In this document: piece by piece, positions 26,224 through 39,240 of the stretch
Numbering within the stretch: position 1 is the stretch's first letter
Layout of the letters: each line of letters opens with the position of its first letter
NCBI GenBank assembly: GCA_027257055.1
Contig: JAPVLO010000401.1
Coordinates: 1,364,001-1,428,000, forward strand
Length of the DNA stretch: 64,000 nt
From: Cephalopachus bancanus
Lineage: Eukaryota; Chordata; Mammalia; Primates; Tarsiidae
Direction: 5' to 3'
The notes under the pieces: generated by a model
What the model was told of the DNA's origin: nothing
The model's input: the letters and a program-made list of their open reading frames with translations, nothing else
The model's database searches: none
Translations under genes and position numbers: made by a program

Positions 26224-29200
26224 TTATATGAGTGAGAACATGTGGTACTCGGATCTTTGTTTCTGTGAGAGGTCACTCAGTATTATAGACTCTAGTTCCC
26301 TCCAGGTTGCTGCGAAATTCATGATTTTGTTCTTTTTTATGGCTGCATAGTATTCAATTGGGTATATGTACCACATTTTTAAATCCAGTCCTCCATTGAT
26401 GGACAGCATGGTTGCTTCCAGGTTCTTGCTATTGTGAACAATGCTGAGATAAACATACATGTGCAGGTATCTTTTTTATAGAGTGATTTGAGTTCTCCAG
26501 GATATATTCCCAGTAGGGGGATTGCAGGTTCATATGGGAGGTTGATATTTAGAGCTTTTAGGAGTCACCACACTGCTTTCCCCAGAGGTTGCACTAGTTT
26601 ACATAGCCACCAACAGTGTAGAAGTGTTCCCTTTTTGCCACACCCTTTCCAGCAGCTGTTATTTTTTGAGTTGTTGATAATTGCCATTCTGACTGGAGTT
26701 AGGTGGTATCTCAGTGTGGTTTTGATTTTCATCTCCCTGATGATTAGTGAAGTTGAACATTTCTTCATGTGTCTGTTGGCTGCTTGGATGTCTTCCTTTG
26801 TGAAGTGTCTGTTCATATCTTTTGCCCATTTTATGATGGGGCTATTTGTTTTTTTATTTTCAGCACGTTTGAGTTCCTTGTAGATCCAAGATGTTAAGCC
26901 TTTGTCAGACCTGGTGTTGGCAAATACTTTTTCCCAGTCTGTAGGCTTTCTCCCTGCTCTAAGTAGTTTCTTTGGCTTTGCAGAAGCTTGTCAGTTTAAT
27001 AAGGTCCCACTTGTCTATCTTCTCTCTTATGAACTGTGGGTTTCGGGTTTTGTTCAGGAATTGGATGCCAGTTCTGATTTCCATGAGAGTATGTCCTTCA
27101 TTTTCTAAGATTCTTATGGTTTGAGGTTTTACATTTAGGTCTCTGATCCATTTGGAGTTAACCTTTGTGCATGAGGATAGGTAGGGGTCCTGTTTCAATC
27201 TTCTGCATGTGGTCAGCCAGTTTTCCCAGCACCATTTACTGAATAGGTTCTCCTCTCCCCAGTGGTAGGGGGTGGAGGCTTTGTGAAAGATGAGTTGGTT
27301 GAGAAATTGAGGTTTCGCTTTTGGAATCTCAACTCTATTCCATTGATCTATATGCCTGTTCCTATACCAGTACCAAGCTATTTTGATGATTGTAGCTTTA
27401 TAGTAAAGCTTGAAGTCTGGTAATGTGATACCACCTGCTTTGTTTTTTTTTTTTGCTGAGGATTGTTCTGGCTATTCTTGGTCGTTCATGTTTCCATATG
27501 AATTCCTGTGTTGTTTTTTCTAGGTCTGAGAAGAATGTTACTGGTAATTAGATGGGTATTGCATTGAATTTGTAGATTGCCTTAGGTAAGAAGGACATCT
27601 TCACAATGTTGATTCTTCCAATCCATGAGCATGGGATGTTTTTGCATTTGTTTGTGTCATCTTTGATTTCTTTGAGCAGTGTTTTGTAATTTTCTTATAA
27701 AGGTCTCTCACATCTCTGGTTAGGAAGATGGCAAGGTATTTCTGGTTTTTTTTTTGTGGCTATTGTGAATGGAATTGTGTTTTTTATTTGGGTTTCTGTT
27801 TGTTTATTATTGGTGTAAAGAAATGCGATTGTCTTTTGCACATTTATTTTGTATCCTGAGACTTTGCCAAAGGCCTTTATCAGTGTAAGGAGGTTTTTGA
27901 CAGATTCTCTTGGGTTTTCAAGGTACACAATCATATCGTCTGCAAAGAGAGATAACATGACTTCCTCTTTTCCTGTTTGGATATCCCTGATTGCCTCTCT
28001 TCTCTGATTGCTCGAGCCAGGATTTCCAATACTCTGTGGAACAGGAGGGGTGAGAGTGGGCATCCTTGTCTTGTTCCAGTTTTCAGGGGAAATGATTCCA
28101 ATTTTTGTCTGTTTAGGAGTATGCTGGCTGTGGGATTCTTGTAGATGGCTTTTACTATTTTGAGGTATGTTCCCCGTATGCCTAGATGTTCGAGGTTTTT
28201 TTTTTATCAAGAAGGGGTACTGGATTTTATCAAAAGCTTTTTCTCTGCATCTAATGATATAATCATGTGGTTTTTGTTTTGACATCTGTTGATGTATTTA
28301 ATTACATTTATGGTTTTACGAATGTTGAACCAGCCTTGCATCCCAGGGTGAAGCCTACTTGATCATGATGGATGATTTTTGAGATGTGTTGTTGAATCCG
28401 GCTTCCTAGGATTTGTTGAGAATTTTAGTATCTATGTTCATCAAAGATATTGGCCTATAGTTCTCTTTGTTTGTTGGATGTTTACCTGGCTTGGGTATCA
28501 ATGTGATATTGGCTTCGTAAAATGATTTGGGGAGAGTTCCATCTTTTTCAATCACCTGGAATACCTTCAGTAGGATCGGTATCACCTCCTCCTTAAATGT
28601 CTAGTAGAATTCTGCTGGAAAGCCATCTGGACCAGGGCTTTTTTTTGCAGGTAGTTTTCTTATTATGTAGTCAATTTACTTGATTGTTATTGGTCTATTT
28701 AGGGTCTCAATTTCTTCTTGTTCCAACCTAGGTAGGCTGTGTGATGTCAGAAAGTCTTCCATTTCCTTAAGGTTTTCAAATTTGTTTCCATACAAGTGTA
28801 CGTAGTAGTCTCTAGTGATCTTTTGTATTTCTTCAGGGTCAGATGTGCTTCATCTTTGGCAATTCTGATTGTGCTTATTTGGTTTTTTTCTCTTTTTTTC
28901 TTGGTCAGTCTAGCTGGGGGACCATCGATCTTGTTTATCCTCTTGAAGAAGCAGCTTTTTGTTTCATTGATTTTTTTGTATTATCTTTTTGTCTTCTATG
29001 TCCTGGATTTCGGCCTTTATTTTGGTGATCTGGATTCTTCTACTGAAATTAGGGATTTTGTGGTCTTGCTTTTCCAGCTTCCTTAGGTGGCTTGTTAGGC
29101 TGTTAATTTATGATCCTTCCATTTTCTTCATGTGCATTGGTAGGGATATAAATTCCTCTCTTACAACAGCTTTCATGGCATCCAAGAGATTTTGGTAAGA

Positions 29201-30041
29201 TGCTTCTTCATTTTCATTTGTTTTCAGATATCTTTTGATCTCTGTTTTTATTTCATCATTTCCCAGGAATTGTTTAGCATCATGCTGTTTAGTGTCCATG
29301 TCTTTGTGGGTTCTGGGGGGAACTTGTTGGTGTTAATGTTTATTTTTATTCCACTGTGGTCTGAGAAGGTGCATGGTAAGATTTTGGTCTCTTTAAATTG
29401 CTTATGCTTGTTTTATGGCCAAGTATGTGGTCATTCTAGAATACATTCCATGCAGTGATGAGTAGAATGTGTATTCTGTGGTCTTTGGATAGAGTGTTCT
29501 GTAGGTATCAATTAAGTCCATTTGGTCCAGTCACATTGAGGTTCCGGATCTCCTTGCTGATATTTTGTCCTGATGATCTGTCTAGGGTTGTGAGTGGGGT
29601 ATTAAAGTCCCCAGTTATGATGGTGTTAGGGTCAATATTTTCCTTTATATTTTTCCTAGAAGTTGCTTTATGAAAGTTGGCACACCTATGTTGGGTGCAT
29701 ATATGTTTAGGATAGATATTTCTTGTTGGTGGAGTGAACCTTTTATCATTATGCAGTGGCCTTCTGTATCTTTTTAAATTTTTGATAGCTTAAATGGTAT
29801 TTTGTCTGAAATTAGGATCGCAACTCCTCCTTTCTTTTTTGTTCATTTGCCTGAAAATTTGTTTCCCATCCTCTTACTTTGAGTCTGTATATGTCCTTTC
29901 TAGTGAGATGGGTCTCTTGAAGGCAGTATATTGTTGCCTGGTGATAATTATACATTTTGCCATTCTATGTCTTTTCAGTGGTGCGTTTAGTCCATTCACA
30001 TTCAGGCTAATTACTGAAATGTGAGAGTTCATCCCTATCAT
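26224..30041 (-). pseudogene. L1 ORF2 (endonuclease/reverse transcriptase), broken
   Basis: The presumed start is at 30041, reading M-I-G-M-N-S-H-I-S-V-I-S-L-N-V-N-G, the usual endonuclease N-terminus. Separate open pieces cover the region after the endonuclease (29108-29299), the reverse transcriptase with the F-A-D-D-M-I-V-Y-L catalytic motif (27695-28285), the post-RT region (26959-27198), the cysteine-rich zinc-knuckle region (26565-26816) and the C-terminus (26224-26460). Stops and frameshifts between them prevent a full protein. The endonuclease S-D-H catalytic triplet is still readable near 29357. Confidence 0.9.
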
Positions 30042-30121
30042 AGAGTTCTTATGTAGTTGTTGTTCTTCCACTTGGTTCTTTTTTGTCTTTCTTTTGGTTT
30101 GGGGGTTGGTTCATGTGTATT

Positions 30122-31084
30122 TTATTCTTTTTCCTGTACTCTTGTGAAGAACGTTGTTCTTTTTTCCTTTTCTTCTGTGTTTAGTACTTTCTTAAGTGTT
30201 TCATGTAGAGGTGGTTTGGTGGCAGCATAAGTTCTTAGGGATTGGATATCTGGGAAAGGTTTTAATTCTCCCTCGCTGATGAAGCTTATCTTGGCTGGGT
30301 AGGTTATTCTTGGTTGAAATTGTTTATCTTTTAGGGCTTTGAAGATAGGGCTCCAAGCTCTCCTAGTCTGCAGGGTTTCTGTAGATAAATTTGCTGCTAT
30401 TCTAATTGGTCTTTCATGGTAGGTGATCTGCCCTTTTTCTCTTGCTGCCTTTAGGATTTTTTCTTTTATGCTTATTTTGTTTAGGCAAATTATTATGTGT
30501 CTAGGAGTTGGTCTTTTCATTTGTTGTCTTGCAGGGGTTCTCTGAAGATCTTGTGTTTGAATTTTTGCATCACTGATTAGGTAAGGGAAGTTTTCTTGAA
30601 TGATCTCATGGGAAGTTTGTTCCAGTGTGGTCTTTGTCTCTCTTTCTGCCTCAGGAAGGCCAATTAGTCTTAGATTTGGTCTCTTGAAGTAATTGCTCAT
30701 CTCTTGAAGGTTTTGTTCTGTCTTTTTGAGTTTATTTTCTGTGTTTTTAAGAGTTTGGGTTAGTTCTATATTTTGGTCCTCAAGCTCTGAGATTCTTTCT
30801 TCTGCTTGGGTAATTCTGCTTTCCATGCTTATCAGTTTGTGATTTATTTCATTCACAGTATTCTTTATTACTGTTATCTCAGATATCAGCTCCTTCCTAG
30901 TTTCTTCTTGTGTCTCCTCAATTCTTTTTAATCTCTCCATTAATGTCTTGATATCTAGGTTTGTAGTTTGAGACCCTTCATTCTGGGGACACTTCATTGT
31001 TTGCATTCCGAAGTCAGTTTTCTCAGTGTCTGTCCTCCCAGGGGTCTGGGAGAGACCCATACTCCTCTTTTGGTTTTTCTTCAT
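30122..31084 (-). CDS. L1 ORF1p, intact 320-residue RNA-binding protein
   Basis: ORF1p is the trimeric nucleic-acid chaperone that coats L1 RNA in cytoplasmic particles. The reading frame is complete from M-K-K-N-Q-K-R-S to the stop. Residues about 45-130 form a heptad-rich coiled coil (RLKRIEETQEETRKE ... MESRITQAEERISELED ... ENKLKKTEQNLQEM). Residues about 135-225 are the RRM domain, starting R-P-N-L-R-L-I-G-L-P-E and including T-P-R-H-I-I-I and A-A-R-E-K-G. Residues about 226-300 form the C-terminal domain (ETLQTRRAWSPIFKALKDK, FISEGELK). The length is close to the usual 330-340 residues of primate L1. It lies 80 bp upstream of ORF2, as in other L1s. Expression would depend on the antisense 5'UTR promoter. 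Confidence 0.93.
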   Translation of the reverse strand: MKKNQKRSMGLSQTPGRTDTEKTDFGMQTMKCPQNEGSQTTNLDIKTLMERLKRIEETQEETRKELISEITVIKNTVNEINHKLISMESRITQAEERISELEDQNIELTQTLKNTENKLKKTEQNLQEMSNYFKRPNLRLIGLPEAERETKTTLEQTSHEIIQENFPYLISDAKIQTQDLQRTPARQQMKRPTPRHIIICLNKISIKEKILKAAREKGQITYHERPIRIAANLSTETLQTRRAWSPIFKALKDKQFQPRITYPAKISFISEGELKPFPDIQSLRTYAATKPPLHETLKKVLNTEEKEKRTTFFTRVQEKE

Positions 31085-31982
31085 TTTTGTAGATTTTTCT
31101 CTCTCTCCCCCTTTCCCTCCCCTTCTTTAATTCTGTTTTTGAGGGAAGATGGGTTTGTTTTTGTTTCACTTGTGCAATATCCTTTTCTTCCTTATGAGGG
31201 TCTTCTGGCTTTGTTCACTTTTGAGGTTGGAGTGTAGGCTGTGGGCTGTACTTTTTGCAGTTTTGAGGTTTAATTGAGGGGGAAGCTATGGTTCAGAATG
31301 TATATGCTGTTTCTAGCATCCACTAATAGGTGTGTGAGCACACTGGAACTTATTTCTCTCTGGCTTACAACTGGTTGTGCAGCAGTATGTAGGCTTGGTC
31401 CCTTAGGAACTGAGGTGGGGGTTGTTGATAGGTGGGCGGGGCAATGGAAATCTCTGCCTGGAGAATGGCTGAGGTGGTAGTTTCACTTTCGCAGATCATT
31501 TCTCTCCACTTGTCTGAGTCCCCAAACTTGGGGTCACCTGCTGAGTGCCTCAGCCAGTGTGGGCCCAGAGCTCCAGAGCTCCAAAGCTCCAAAGGACAAA
31601 CAGTGAGTGGCGAGAGTGGCCCTGGGCCCCCCACAGGTTACTTCAGCCAGGAATGTGACCGGTGTTTCTGAGGGTGGGTACCCAGAGCCTCCCTGAGTGA
31701 TTGGCGGCTTGGTTCTGAGTGTTGGGCGAGATACAACGCAGCCAGGGAGGGGGGAGCCGAGACCCAAGACTCCCACGTAGGCGGGAGTCACGTATGGTGG
31801 AACAGCAGCAGCCAGGGATGCAATATCCGGCCTTTCATGGGACCGAATGTCCCCGGGCCTTGGACCAGTGTGGCTGGTGGTGGGCTGGGGGATGGGGGAA
31901 GAAAAGTAAGAGTCTTTTTGGGAACTCACATTTGGAGAATCTCACAAGTCCACCTACGTCATCGCCATCTTACCAGAACCTC
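31085..31982 (-). promoter_or_regulatory. L1 5'UTR with internal promoter and YY1-like site
   Basis: A GC-richer 0.9-kb leader that ends at the target-site duplication. Its first bases on the minus strand read 'ttctggtaagatggcgatg', giving a YY1-like 'aagatggcg' core (plus strand 31963-31972), immediately followed by a CRE-like 'tgacgta' (31955-31961). In human L1 a YY1 site near position +20 sets the transcription start; the same role here is inferred from position and sequence. Confidence 0.7.
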
Positions 31983-34900
31983 GGTATGATTTTTGAAAAT
32001 CAGTTGACTAAGCATGAATTTACTTCTGGGCTCTATTTTGTTCCATTGGCCTCTCCTTTTTTTTTTTTTTTTTGGCCCAGTAACATGCTATTCTGGTTAG
32101 TACAGCTTTGTAGTATATTTTGACTTCAAGCAGTGTAATACCTCCAGCTGTTTTTGCTTAATATTGCTTTAGTAACTTTGAGTTGTTCTATACACATTTT
32201 ATTAATGTTTTTATATATTTGTGAAAAATGACAGTGGAAATCTGATAAAGTTGCATTGAATGTGGTGTCATTTTAGCAATATTAATTATTCTAGTCCATG
32301 AACATTGACCATCTTTCCATCTATTTGTATCCTCTTCAATTTTCTAATCAATGTTTTATAATTTTCATTGTAGAGATTATGTCCTTGGTTAACTTTTTTC
32401 CAGGTATTTTATTTTGCTTCTCATAGCTATTGTAAATAGAATTGCTTTCTTGAATTCTTTTTTGGATAGCTTGCTATTGATATACTGAAATGCTGCTCAT
32501 TTTTTGTCTATTGATTTTTTATCATAAACTTTCCTTTTTTACGTTAATTATCACAACTTTTTTGTGATGTCTCTGGGCTTTTCTCTAAATAAGATTATGT
32601 AATCTGCAAACAGAAACAATTTAACTTGCTTTTTCTAATGTGGATGCTTTTTTAAAAAAATTGCTTAATTGCTCTGGCTATAACTTCCATCGATATCGAT
32701 ATGTTGAATAGGAGTGGTGAACATGGGCAGCTTTAACTTGTTCCAGAATTTAGAAAAAAAATTTTTCAACTCTTTTCTGTTCAGCATTATGTTGGCTATG
32801 GGCTTATAATATATAATCATTATTTTGTTGAAGTATAGCTAATTTGTTGAGAGTTTTTAATCATGAAGTGATGTTACATTTTGTCAAAAGCTTTTTCTGC
32901 ATCTATTACTATCAAAATGGTCATACAATTTTTATCCTTGATTCTGTTATGTGATGCATTATGATTATTGATTTACATATATTGAAACATTGTTGCATCC
33001 TTAAGATGAATCCTACCAGATCATGGTGAATTATCTTATTAATGTGCTGTTAAATGTGGTCTGCTAGTGTTTTGTTAAGGAATTTTGCAACAGTGTTTAT
33101 CAGGGTTATAAGCTTGTATTTTCTTTTTTTATTGTGTCCTTATCTGATTTAGGAATCAGATAAAAATGGTCTCAGAATAAGTTTGAAATAGCTCCTTCCT
33201 TTTTATTTTTTGGAATCATTTGTGAAAATATGGTATTGGTTCTTTTTAAAATGTTTTATGAAATTCAGCAATGAAGTCATCATATCTTGCACTTTTCTTT
33301 AACAGGAGATTTTTTTATTACTGCTTCAAATCTCATAACTCATTATTAGTCTGTTCATATTTTTTTATTTCTTCATTCAGTATTAGTAGTTTTTTTGTGT
33401 CTAGGAGTTTATTTATTTTTCTAGGTTTTCCTCTTTATTGGTGTATAATTAATTGTTCATAGTAGTTTCTTGTGACCTTTTGCATGTCTGTGGTGGTATC
33501 AGTTGTAATTTTTTTTTAATCTATGATTTTATTTATTTGGCTCCTCTTTCTCTCTTTTCTCTTTCATCTGGCTAAAGATTTGTCAATTTTGCATATAATT
33601 CCACAAAGCCACCTTTTTTAAGAAATGATCTTTTGTATTGATGTTTTTAAGTCTCTAACTAATTCGTACTCTGATCTTTATTATTTATTTCCTTCTCCTA
33701 ATTTTGGGTTTAGCTTGTTCTTGTTTTCCTATCTGTGAGATGCATCATTTTGTTGTTTATTTGAGACCCTTTTTCCTTTGATGATGTGATATTTATTGCT
33801 GTATTCTTTCCACTAATGACCACATTTGATGTATCCCATAAAATTTTAGTGTGTTGTGTTTTTATTTTCATATGTCTCAAGAAATTGTTTTAATTTCTTC
33901 TAATTTCTTCATTGACCTGTTGGTTAATTCCATGTATTTTTATAGTTTCTAGAGCTTCTCCTGTTGTTGATCTCCAGTTCTATTTCCTTGTGGCAAGAAA
34001 AGATACTCCATATGATTTTAGTTTTTCAAAAATTTGTTAAGCATCTTTTGGTGGACTAACATGATTTACCCTGAAGAATGTACCATGTGCAGTCAACAAG
34101 AATTTGTCTTCAGCAGCTATTGAATGGAATGGTATATAAATGTCTGTTATGTCAATTTGGTCTAGAGTACAGTTTAAATCTGAGGTTTTCTGATTTCTTG
34201 TTTGTTTGTTTTATAAATAATCAGCCTATTGCTGAAAGTGGGGTGTTGAAGTACCCTACTAATATTTATTGTGATGCTCTGATGTTAGATGAATGTTTAT
34301 TCATAATTATTATATCATCTTTTTGTATTGGCCCTCTTACCATTATGTAATGATCTTTTGGTCCCTTTTTATGTTGCTTAACTTGAAGTCTATTTTATCT
34401 GACATAAGTATAGTTACTCCTGATTTCTTTTGATTTCCATTTACATGAAATATGAGAATTTTCAATCCATAAATTTCTGCACTAGTGCAGGGAGTTTCCT
34501 GCAGGCAGCATGTAGTTTGGTCTTTTAAAAATATTCATTTAACTATTCTGCATCTTTTAATTTAAGAATTAAGTACTCAGTCTTGTTACTGCTAAGTAAG
34601 GACTTAGCCATTGGTTGCTTATTTTCTAGTTGTTTTGTAGAATTTTTGTTTCTCATTTTCTCTTTCATTTTCTTCCTTTGTGCTTGAGGGTGTGTGTGCG
34701 TGTTTTTCTGTCAGTATATTTTGATTCTTTGCTTTTTATTATTAGTGTATTTATTCAAGTTTTTTGACTTGTGGTTACCATGAAACTTGCAAAGAACAAC
34801 ATAGAGTTATAACAGGTTGTTTTGAACTGATAATTTTGGTTGCCAAAAAAAGAAAAAAGTCCTACTCTATAAATCTATTACTCCTTTTCATTTTTCATAT

Positions 34901-35179
34901 ATGATGTCATAATTTAAATCTTTTACATTTTATTTTTTAATTGACAAATACTAATTGTACAAATATGTTGGATGCATAGTGATGGTTTGATACATATACT
35001 GCATAGTCAACAGATCAATCAGCATATTAATTATCTGAAACATTAATTATTTATCTGTGTTGGGAATGTTCAATATACTCCTCTGAGCCATTTGAAATTA
35101 TGTAATATATTATTGTTAACTTAATCATTCTATAGTAGTATAGAATAGGATAATTTATTCCTGTTATGTGGCTGTAATT

Positions 35180-35873
35180 TTATATCTTTTAAAATTTTTT
35201 ATTTTAAAGATGTGGGGTACAATTCAGGGTTGGGTATACTAATGTTCATTATGCAGGTACTCCTGTTGATGAGGTGTGCCTTCCCCCTCTCCCACTGGCA
35301 GTTTCCCACTACTGCTAATCCTGAGCCCATCCTCCCCTGGCAGTTTTCCACAACTGTCTATCCCTTTCTTATATTATAATGGTTGTTCAAGGTCCACTTA
35401 TGAGTGAGAACATGTGATACTTGGTCCATTGTTTCTGTGGCAGATCACTCAGTATTATAACCTCTAAGTCCATCCAAGTTGCTGCAAAGTCATAAGTTTG
35501 TCCTTCTTTATGGCTACGTAATATTCTATCATGTATGTATACCACATTTTAAAAATCAAGTCCTCTTTTGATGGGCAGCACAGTTGGTTCCATGTTTTTG
35601 CTATTGTGAATAGTGCTGCAATAAATATGTGTGTGCAGGTATCTTCTCCATAGAGTGATTTGAGTTTCTCTGGGTATATTCCAGATTGTGCATCATATGG
35701 AAGGTCAATTTTTAGATCTTTTAGGAATTGTCACACTATTTTCCACAGAGGCCGTACTAATTTTGTACTCCTACCAACAATGTAGATGTGTTCCCTTTTT
35801 GCTGCATCCTCTCCAGCATCTGTTTTTTTAAGTTATTGATGATGATCATACTGACTGGAGTTATATCTTTTAA
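35180..35873 (-). mobile_element. Nested 5'-truncated L1 with 13-bp TSD
   Basis: The insert at 35193-35860 is an antisense L1 3'UTR ('gatgtggggtacaattcagg') and the ORF2 C-terminus, broken off near 'catactgactggag'. The perfect 13-bp repeat 'ttatatcttttaa' at 35180-35192 and 35861-35873 marks the target site within the older L1 3'UTR. Confidence 0.88.
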
Positions 35874-38800
35874 TAAACTCCTTTCCTTCTCTTTCATCTA
35901 CCCTTCCCATCTTCCGTATCCCTTGTTCTATTTTACTCTCAATAAGATCAACTTTTTTAACTTTCACATATGAGTGAAAGCATGCAATGTTAAAAGTTTT
36001 ACTTATTTTACTTAACATAATATCTTCTGGTTCCATTCATGTTCCTGTGAATGGGAGGATTTTATTCTCTCTTATGGGGCTGGATAGTATTTAATTATGT
36101 ATATATGCCACATTTTCTTTATCTGTGTAGTGTTGTTGGACACTGAGGTTAATTTTCATATTTTGGGGATTGTGAATAGTGCTGTGGAAAACACAAAAGT
36201 ACAGGTTTCTATTCAATATAACTATTTCCTTTTCTTTGGATAGATTACTGGTAATAGGATTGCTGGATTGTGTTGTAGTTCTTTTCGCAGTTTCTTGAGG
36301 AAACTCCATACTATTTCCATAGTGGCTGTATCAGTTTATATTACCACAAATACTGTATAAGAGTTTCATTTTCTTTTAATCATTTCCAGAATTTTTTTTC
36401 TTGGCTTTTTTTGTTATAGTCATTCTAACTAGGGTGAGATAATATCTTATTGTGGTTTTGATATGCATTTTCCTGATAATTAGTGAATTTGAGCATTTTA
36501 GAAATATATTTGTTAGCCATCTGTCTTCTTTTGAGAACTATATGCTCAGGTATGTTCTCATTTTTTAATTGAATTGCTTGTCTTTTTGTTCTTGAGTTGA
36601 GATTCTTCTATATTCTGAATATTAATCCCCTATGAAATAAATAAACAGCAATTTCTTTTTCATTCTGAAGGGTCTTTTCACTCTGGTGACTGTTTCCTTT
36701 GCTGTGAAGAATCTTTTTAGTTTACTACAATCCCACTTGTTCGTTTTTGCTCTTGTTGCATATGCTTTTTAGGTCATACTCATAAAATCTTTTCCTACGC
36801 CAATGTCCTGAAACATATTACCTATAATTTTTTATGGTAGTATTATTGCTTTAGGCAGGTCTAATATTTACATCTTTGACACATTTTGAATTGTTTTTAT
36901 ATAGGGTAAAAAGAAAGAGTCTAATTTTATTCTTCTGAATATGAATATCCATTTTCACAGGACCTTTAATAAATAGACTATACTTTCTCCAATGAGTGTT
37001 CTTCAGACCTTTGGCAAGAATAAGTTGACCATAGACATGTGGATTTATCTCTGGGTTCCCTATTCTGTTCATTACTCTACATGTCTGTTTTAATGCTGGT
37101 ATTATGTTATTTTGGTTACTAGAGCTTTGTAGCATATTTTGAGGTCCGGTAGTGTAATACTTATTGCTCAGTCTTGCTTTGTTTATTTGGATATGAGGTA
37201 TGTAGTTTTAAATACAAATTTTATGATTTTTTTTCCTATTTCCATAAATAACACATGTGGTAAGTTGATAGGGATTATTTTGCATCTGTAGTTTACCTTC
37301 ATTATTACTGTCATTTTAACAATATTAATTATTCTGATCCATGTGTGTGGGATGTCTTTCTATGTATTTGCATCCTCTTCAAGTTTTTTAAAACAATATT
37401 TTATGGTATTTATTTTAAAGCTCTTACACCTTCTTGGTTAAATTTATTCCTAGTTGTTTTTTGGGGGGAAGGCAGGGAGGTGATGGCTACTGTTGATAGG
37501 ATTGCCTCCTTAAATTTTTTTTCCACTAGATCATTGTTTGTGTATAGAAACATTATTGATTTTTTTGTGTACTAATTTTGTATCCTGAAACTTTATTGAA
37601 TTTGTTGAAAATTTCCTAGAGTTTTTTGGATAGAGACTTTTTGTTTTTCTGTATATAAGATCAGGTCATCACCAAACATAGACAATTTTACTTCTTTCTT
37701 TTTAATATAGATTCCTTTTGCCTTGCTCTTGCCTAATTTCTCTAAGACTTTTAGCATTATATTGAATAATAGTGGTGAAAGTGGAAATCCTTGTCTTTTT
37801 CTATTGTTTAGAGGAAAAGTTTTTATTTCTTACCATTCAGTAAGTAGTTAGCTGTGGGTTTACCATATATGGTCTCTATTATATTGAAGTACTTCTCTCT
37901 TATATTGCATTAAGGGTTTTTATCATGAAGGGATGTTAAATTTTATCAAAAACTTTTCTATTTATTAAGATGATTGCATGGGTTTGTCCTTGATTCTATT
38001 GATGCAATGAATGGCATTTATTGATTTACATATGTTGAACAATCCTTGCATTACTGCGATAAACTCTGCTTGATAAGTTTTATTATGTTTCTGGTGTGTT
38101 GTTGGATCTGTTTTGCTAGTAATATGTTTATCAGTGTTAGTAGTCTTTAGTTTTCTTTTCTTGTGTCCTTATCTGGTTTTGCTATCAGGGATATGCTGGC
38201 TTCATAGAATTATTCAGGAAGAATTCCTTCAGCTTCAAGCTTTTAAAATAATTTAAGAAGAACTGGTATTAAGTATTTGTTACAAGTTCAATAAAACTCA
38301 ATGGTGAAGGCATCTGGTCATGGACTTTTCTTTGTTGGCATCTGGTCATGGACTTTGTTGAAAGACATTTTATTAGTAATTCATTTTTGTTCCTTGTTAT
38401 TAATCTGTTTAAGTTTTCTACTTCTTGATTTCATCATGTTCATTTGTGCATGTGCCAGTAATTTATCTATTTCTCTCAAGGTTTTCAAACTTATTGTTTT
38501 ATAATTTTTTATAGTGGCTTCTAATAATTATTTGTATTCCTGTGATATCAGTTGTGATGTTTAATTTTTTATTTATGATTTTAGTTATTTTGGTGTTCTC
38601 ACTCTCTCTTTTCTAAGTCTGGCTAATAGTTTGTAAATTTTGCTTATCTTTTCAAAAAACTATCTTCTGCTCTGATCTTTATTATCTCCGTTCATCTACT
38701 ACTTTTGAGTTTGACTTTTCTTGTTTTTTAGATCATTGAGGTGTATGTTTAAATTGATTATTTGAAATCTCTCTAGTTTTTTGATGTGCACCTTCATTGC

Positions 38801-38966
38801 TACAGACTTGTCTCCTAATACTCCTTTTGCTGTGTCACATAGGTTTTGGCATGTTTAGTTTCCATTTTAACTTATTCTTGTAAATTCTTAAATTTTATTC
38901 TTCATTTATTTCCTTGCCCATTAGTTAAAATCATGTTGTTTAATTTTCATATATGTGTATAGAATT

Positions 38967-39197
38967 GAATGTTTTTTGTTTTTTGTTTTTTTGTTTTGAG
39001 TTGGAGTCTCACTCTGTTGCCCAGACTGGAGTGCAGTGGCCACTCCCAGCCACTGCAGCTTCGCCTGCTGGGCTCCGGTGATCCTTCCGCCTCAGCCTTC
39101 CGAGTAGCTGGAATTACAGGAATGCGCTACCATGCCTGGCTGATTTTTGATTTATGGTAGAGATGAGGTCTCACCAAGTTGCCCAGGTGGGTCTCGA
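38967..39197 (-). mobile_element. Alu (truncated), antisense
   Basis: Starts with a T-rich tail, then 'ggagtctcactctgttgccc', 'gtgcagtggcc', 'cctcagccttccgagtagctgg' and 'gtagagatgaggtctcacc'. Only the right arm and the middle linker are present. The linker is the 'tttgatttatggtagagatg' type shared with the other young Alus of the window. Confidence 0.9.
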
Positions 39198-39240
39198 AAA
39201 GTCACAATTTGCATTTTTTCCAGCTTTTTGAAAATTATTG

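Larger units (their letters stand above)
26010..31982 (-). mobile_element. Full-length L1 (about 6 kb), minus strand
   Basis: The element has a poly(T) start at the left, 3'UTR (to about 26223), ORF2 relic (26224-30041), an 80-bp inter-ORF gap, ORF1 (30122-31084) and a 5'UTR of about 0.9 kb. The flanks 'ggtatgattttt' at 25998-26009 and 31983-31994 are a 12-bp target-site duplication, and the interrupted old L1 continues outside. The complete length and intact ORF1 show a fairly young insertion, but ORF2 damage makes it non-autonomous. Confidence 0.93.
24890..34920 (-). mobile_element. Old antisense L1, split by the full-length L1
   Basis: Left part 24890-26009: L1MA/L1PB-like 3'UTR ('gacactctactgtgtgatcaa', 'ctcaacttctataagatcaa') and ORF2 3' region in reverse. 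Right part from 31983: ORF2 continues upstream in reverse ('tagtacagctttgtagtat', 'gtaatctgcaaacagaaac', 'tttctgcatctatt') and reaches ORF2 start/ORF1-like sequence near 34.8 kb. All frames are broken. The two parts join exactly at the 12-bp duplication flanking the 26010-31982 element. Confidence 0.8.
34930..39240 (-). mobile_element. Old antisense L1 (L1MA/L1PB-like)
   Basis: The 3'UTR at 34930-35180 ('ttaattgacaaatactaattg', 'gtgttgggaatgttcaatat') is followed in reverse by ORF2 from 35874 to about 38965, with typical reverse-strand ORF2 phrases such as 'gggctggatagtatttaatt' and 'gtaatacttattgctc'. It is interrupted by an L1 (35193-35860) and an Alu (about 38967-39197). The 5' part is missing: after the Alu, L1 similarity fades within about 50 bp. 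Confidence 0.75.

Noticed and set aside
31365..32123. Open frames of 79-134 residues on both strands
   Set aside because: They lie in the GC-rich L1 5'UTR and partly cross the target-site duplication.
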